NCBI RefSeq assembly: GCF_020524545.1 | Contig: NZ_JAIVLG010000001.1 | Location: 1-64,000, forward strand | Reading direction: 5' to 3' | Length of the DNA stretch: 64,000 nucleotides | Origin: Microbacterium paraoxydans | GTDB lineage: Bacteria > Actinomycetota > Actinomycetes > Actinomycetales > Microbacteriaceae | Shown here: in pieces, positions 62,649 to 64,000 of the stretch | Layout of the letters: every line of letters begins with the position of its first letter | How positions within the stretch are numbered: position 1 is the stretch's first letter | Program-made: the position numbers and the translations under genes | The notes under the pieces: model-generated | Databases searched by the model: none | What the model was told of the DNA's origin: nothing | Seen by the model: the letters and a program-made list of their open reading frames with translations, nothing else

Positions 62649-63376
62649 CAGCGGTCCTCCCACTCGAGGCGGTACCCCACGCCCCACACGGTCACGAGGA
62701 CCGTGGGGGAGCCGGGGTCGTCTTCGATCTTCTCCCGCAGCCGCCGGGTGGTGACCGTGACCGTCGAGAGGTCTCCGATCTCCCATCCCCAGACCCGACG
62801 CAGCAGCGTGGGCCGATCGAATGTCTGGCGCGGGTGCTTGAGGAAGAACGCGAACAGCTCGAACTCGCGCACCGACAACTCGAGCGGCACACCCTCCCGG
62901 GTGACGATCCTCGCCGAGGGATCGAGATGGAAGGGACCGAGATCGAACGGAGCCTCGCGCGCGAACTCGGGAAGGCTCCGCCGCAGCACCGAATTCACCC
63001 TGAGGACCAGCTCACGGGGGGAGAACGGCTTGACGACGTAGTCGTCGGCTCCGGCTTCCAGGCCGTCGATGCGGTCCTCCTCCGAACCGAGCGCGGTGAG
63101 CATGATGATCGGGACGTCCGAGCCGGCCCGGATGCGGCGGCACACCTCGGCGCCGTCGATGCCCGGGAGCATCCGGTCGAGCACGATCAGGTCGGGAGCG
63201 CTCGCCGCGGCCGAGGCCAGGCCGGTGAAACTGTCGGTGGCGTGATCGACCAGGTATCCCGCGGCGCGCAGGTACGCCTGGACGACTTCGCTCACCGTCG
63301 CATCGTCCTCGATCACGAGCACCCGACGGTCGGCGAGTTCCGCGAGGTGCGGAGGCGGAACGGGCGGCGCGGACAT
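62648..63376 (-). CDS. OmpR/PhoB-type response regulator
   Basis: A 242-residue regulator: receiver (VLVIEDDATVSEVVQAYL; Asp in LIVLDRMLPGIDG; Lys in YVVKPFSPREL) and winged-helix DNA-binding domain (LELSVREFELFAFFLKHPRQTFDRPTLLRRVWGW). Cognate of the downstream kinase. Divergent from the glycosyltransferase gene, which it might control. Confidence 0.94.
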   Translation of the reverse strand: MSAPPVPPPHLAELADRRVLVIEDDATVSEVVQAYLRAAGYLVDHATDSFTGLASAAASAPDLIVLDRMLPGIDGAEVCRRIRAGSDVPIIMLTALGSEEDRIDGLEAGADDYVVKPFSPRELVLRVNSVLRRSLPEFAREAPFDLGPFHLDPSARIVTREGVPLELSVREFELFAFFLKHPRQTFDRPTLLRRVWGWEIGDLSTVTVTTRRLREKIEDDPGSPTVLVTVWGVGYRLEWEDR

Positions 63377-63488
63377 GCTCTCATCGTAGGTTCGGAGGTC
63401 GCCCCCGTCACCCGCTCGGAGGGCAACCTTCCTCGGTTCGTAAGAGTTGACGGATGTCGCCGGGGGACATTTTCTCTAGCGTCGCGAT

Positions 63489-64000
63489 ATGGCTTTTCCC
63501 ACGGACGTCGTCTTCCCCTGTCTGAATGAAGCGGAGGCGCTGCCCGGGGTGCTGGCCGCCCTGCCTCCTGGGGCGCGGGCCATCGTCGTCGACAACGGAT
63601 CCACCGACGGATCGGCGGAGATCGCGCGCCGTCTCGGCGCGACGGTTGTCGAGGAGCCGCGGCGCGGCTACGGCGCGGCGGTGCATGCGGGATTGTGTGC
63701 GGCCACGGCACCCGTCGTCGCCTTCTGCGACGCCGACGGGTCGTTCGATCTGGCGCAACTCGACAGGCTCGCGGGGCCCGTGCACCGAGGAGAGAGCGAC
63801 CTCGTGTTCGGGCGTCGCCGGGTCGGTGGTCGCGGGGCGTGGCCGGTCCATGCGCGAGTCGCGAATTCGGTGCTGTTGTCGATGGTGCGTCGACGCACCG
63901 GGCTCTCGATGCACGACCTCGGTCCGTTCCGGGCCGGTCGCCGCGAGATGCTTCTCGGCCTGGGCATGGAGGACCGGCGCAGCGGCTATCCCCTCGAACT
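63489..64000 (+). CDS. GT2-family glycosyltransferase, 3' end outside the window
   Basis: 170 codons are present with no stop before the window ends. GT2 fold: VVFPCLNEAEALPGVL, IVVDNGSTDGSAEIA, GYGAAVHAGLCAATAPVVAFCDADGSFD (DxD-type metal site) and DLGPFRAG. Dolichyl-/polyprenyl-phosphate sugar transferases share this layout. ATG 63489 is preceded by TAGCGT 6 nt upstream, so likely leaderless. Confidence 0.85.
   Translation, partial: MAFPTDVVFPCLNEAEALPGVLAALPPGARAIVVDNGSTDGSAEIARRLGATVVEEPRRGYGAAVHAGLCAATAPVVAFCDADGSFDLAQLDRLAGPVHRGESDLVFGRRRVGGRGAWPVHARVANSVLLSMVRRRTGLSMHDLGPFRAGRREMLLGLGMEDRRSGYPLE

Noticed and set aside
63456..63470. ATGTC-GCCGG-GGGACAT-like symmetry near the last gene as a third copy of the two-component box
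   Set aside because: Resembles CGCCAGGGGGATG but its spacing to the -10 box differs from the 20 nt seen at the other two promoters.

Overview
The window is a gene-dense, high-GC chromosomal stretch of an actinobacterium. Codon use, frequent GTG starts, many 1-8 bp stop/start overlaps, likely leaderless genes with TAnnnT boxes 5-9 nt before the start, an HspR-type HAIR site and a DtxR/MntR pair all fit Actinomycetota. Protein style (class-E-type LAxTG sorting signal, CoaBC and HutH variants) suggests Microbacteriaceae, most likely Microbacterium; that placement is inference. No insertion sequence, prophage, CRISPR or tRNA was seen. There is no gene-free stretch over 300 bases; the longest gaps are about 100-170 bp and most hold palindromes.

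Layout: 1-107 is the 3' end of a 5S rRNA and its terminator. 138-8486 holds histidine degradation (IclR regulator, hutH-hutU-hutI), a converging operon with a ureohydrolase-family protein (probable formimidoylglutamase), and a CsoR/RcnR-type metal sensor. 8634-14397 is a polyamine-type ABC transporter operon ending in a YtcJ-like amidohydrolase. 14365-21457 has two GT4 glycosyltransferases, small membrane proteins, a GlxA-type regulator, an NRDE-family protein and coaBC. 21470-29056 has an N-domain-less ClpB under a HAIR element, a nitroreductase, a LysR regulator and bifunctional PutA. 29177-34399 has an ABC-2 exporter, a BenE-type transporter and a NarL-type two-component system; exporter and kinase share an aligned promoter element. 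34485-39729 is housekeeping (HxlR regulator, DHFR-like reductase, HAD phosphatase, xthA, pyrE, ROK kinase) plus a decayed VOC gene and a 33-bp-repeat coiled-coil gene.

40992-51971 is the most notable block. A divergent RpiR regulator (with an MFS gene behind it) faces a nine-gene operon: oligopeptide-type binding protein, two permeases, MurQ, AnmK, GNAT, dipeptide epimerase, cytoplasmic serine hydrolase and a fused two-domain ABC ATPase. It reads as a self-contained muropeptide import and recycling system using an ABC importer where the known MurP route uses a phosphotransferase. I infer that imported MurNAc-peptides are split by the serine hydrolase, the sugar goes through AnmK/MurQ to GlcNAc-6-phosphate, and the L-Ala-D-Glu dipeptide goes through the epimerase.

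52136-58396 includes a wall-anchored glycoside-hydrolase-like protein, MntR and MntH with two matching MntR-type boxes before mntH. 58568-64000 has a TrmH-type methyltransferase, a possible lipid-binding protein, a MATE exporter, an OmpR-type two-component system and a GT2 glycosyltransferase cut by the window end. Four long, perfect, mostly multi-tier hairpins (23.8, 29.1, 52.0 and 58.5 kb) form a recurring intergenic element type.
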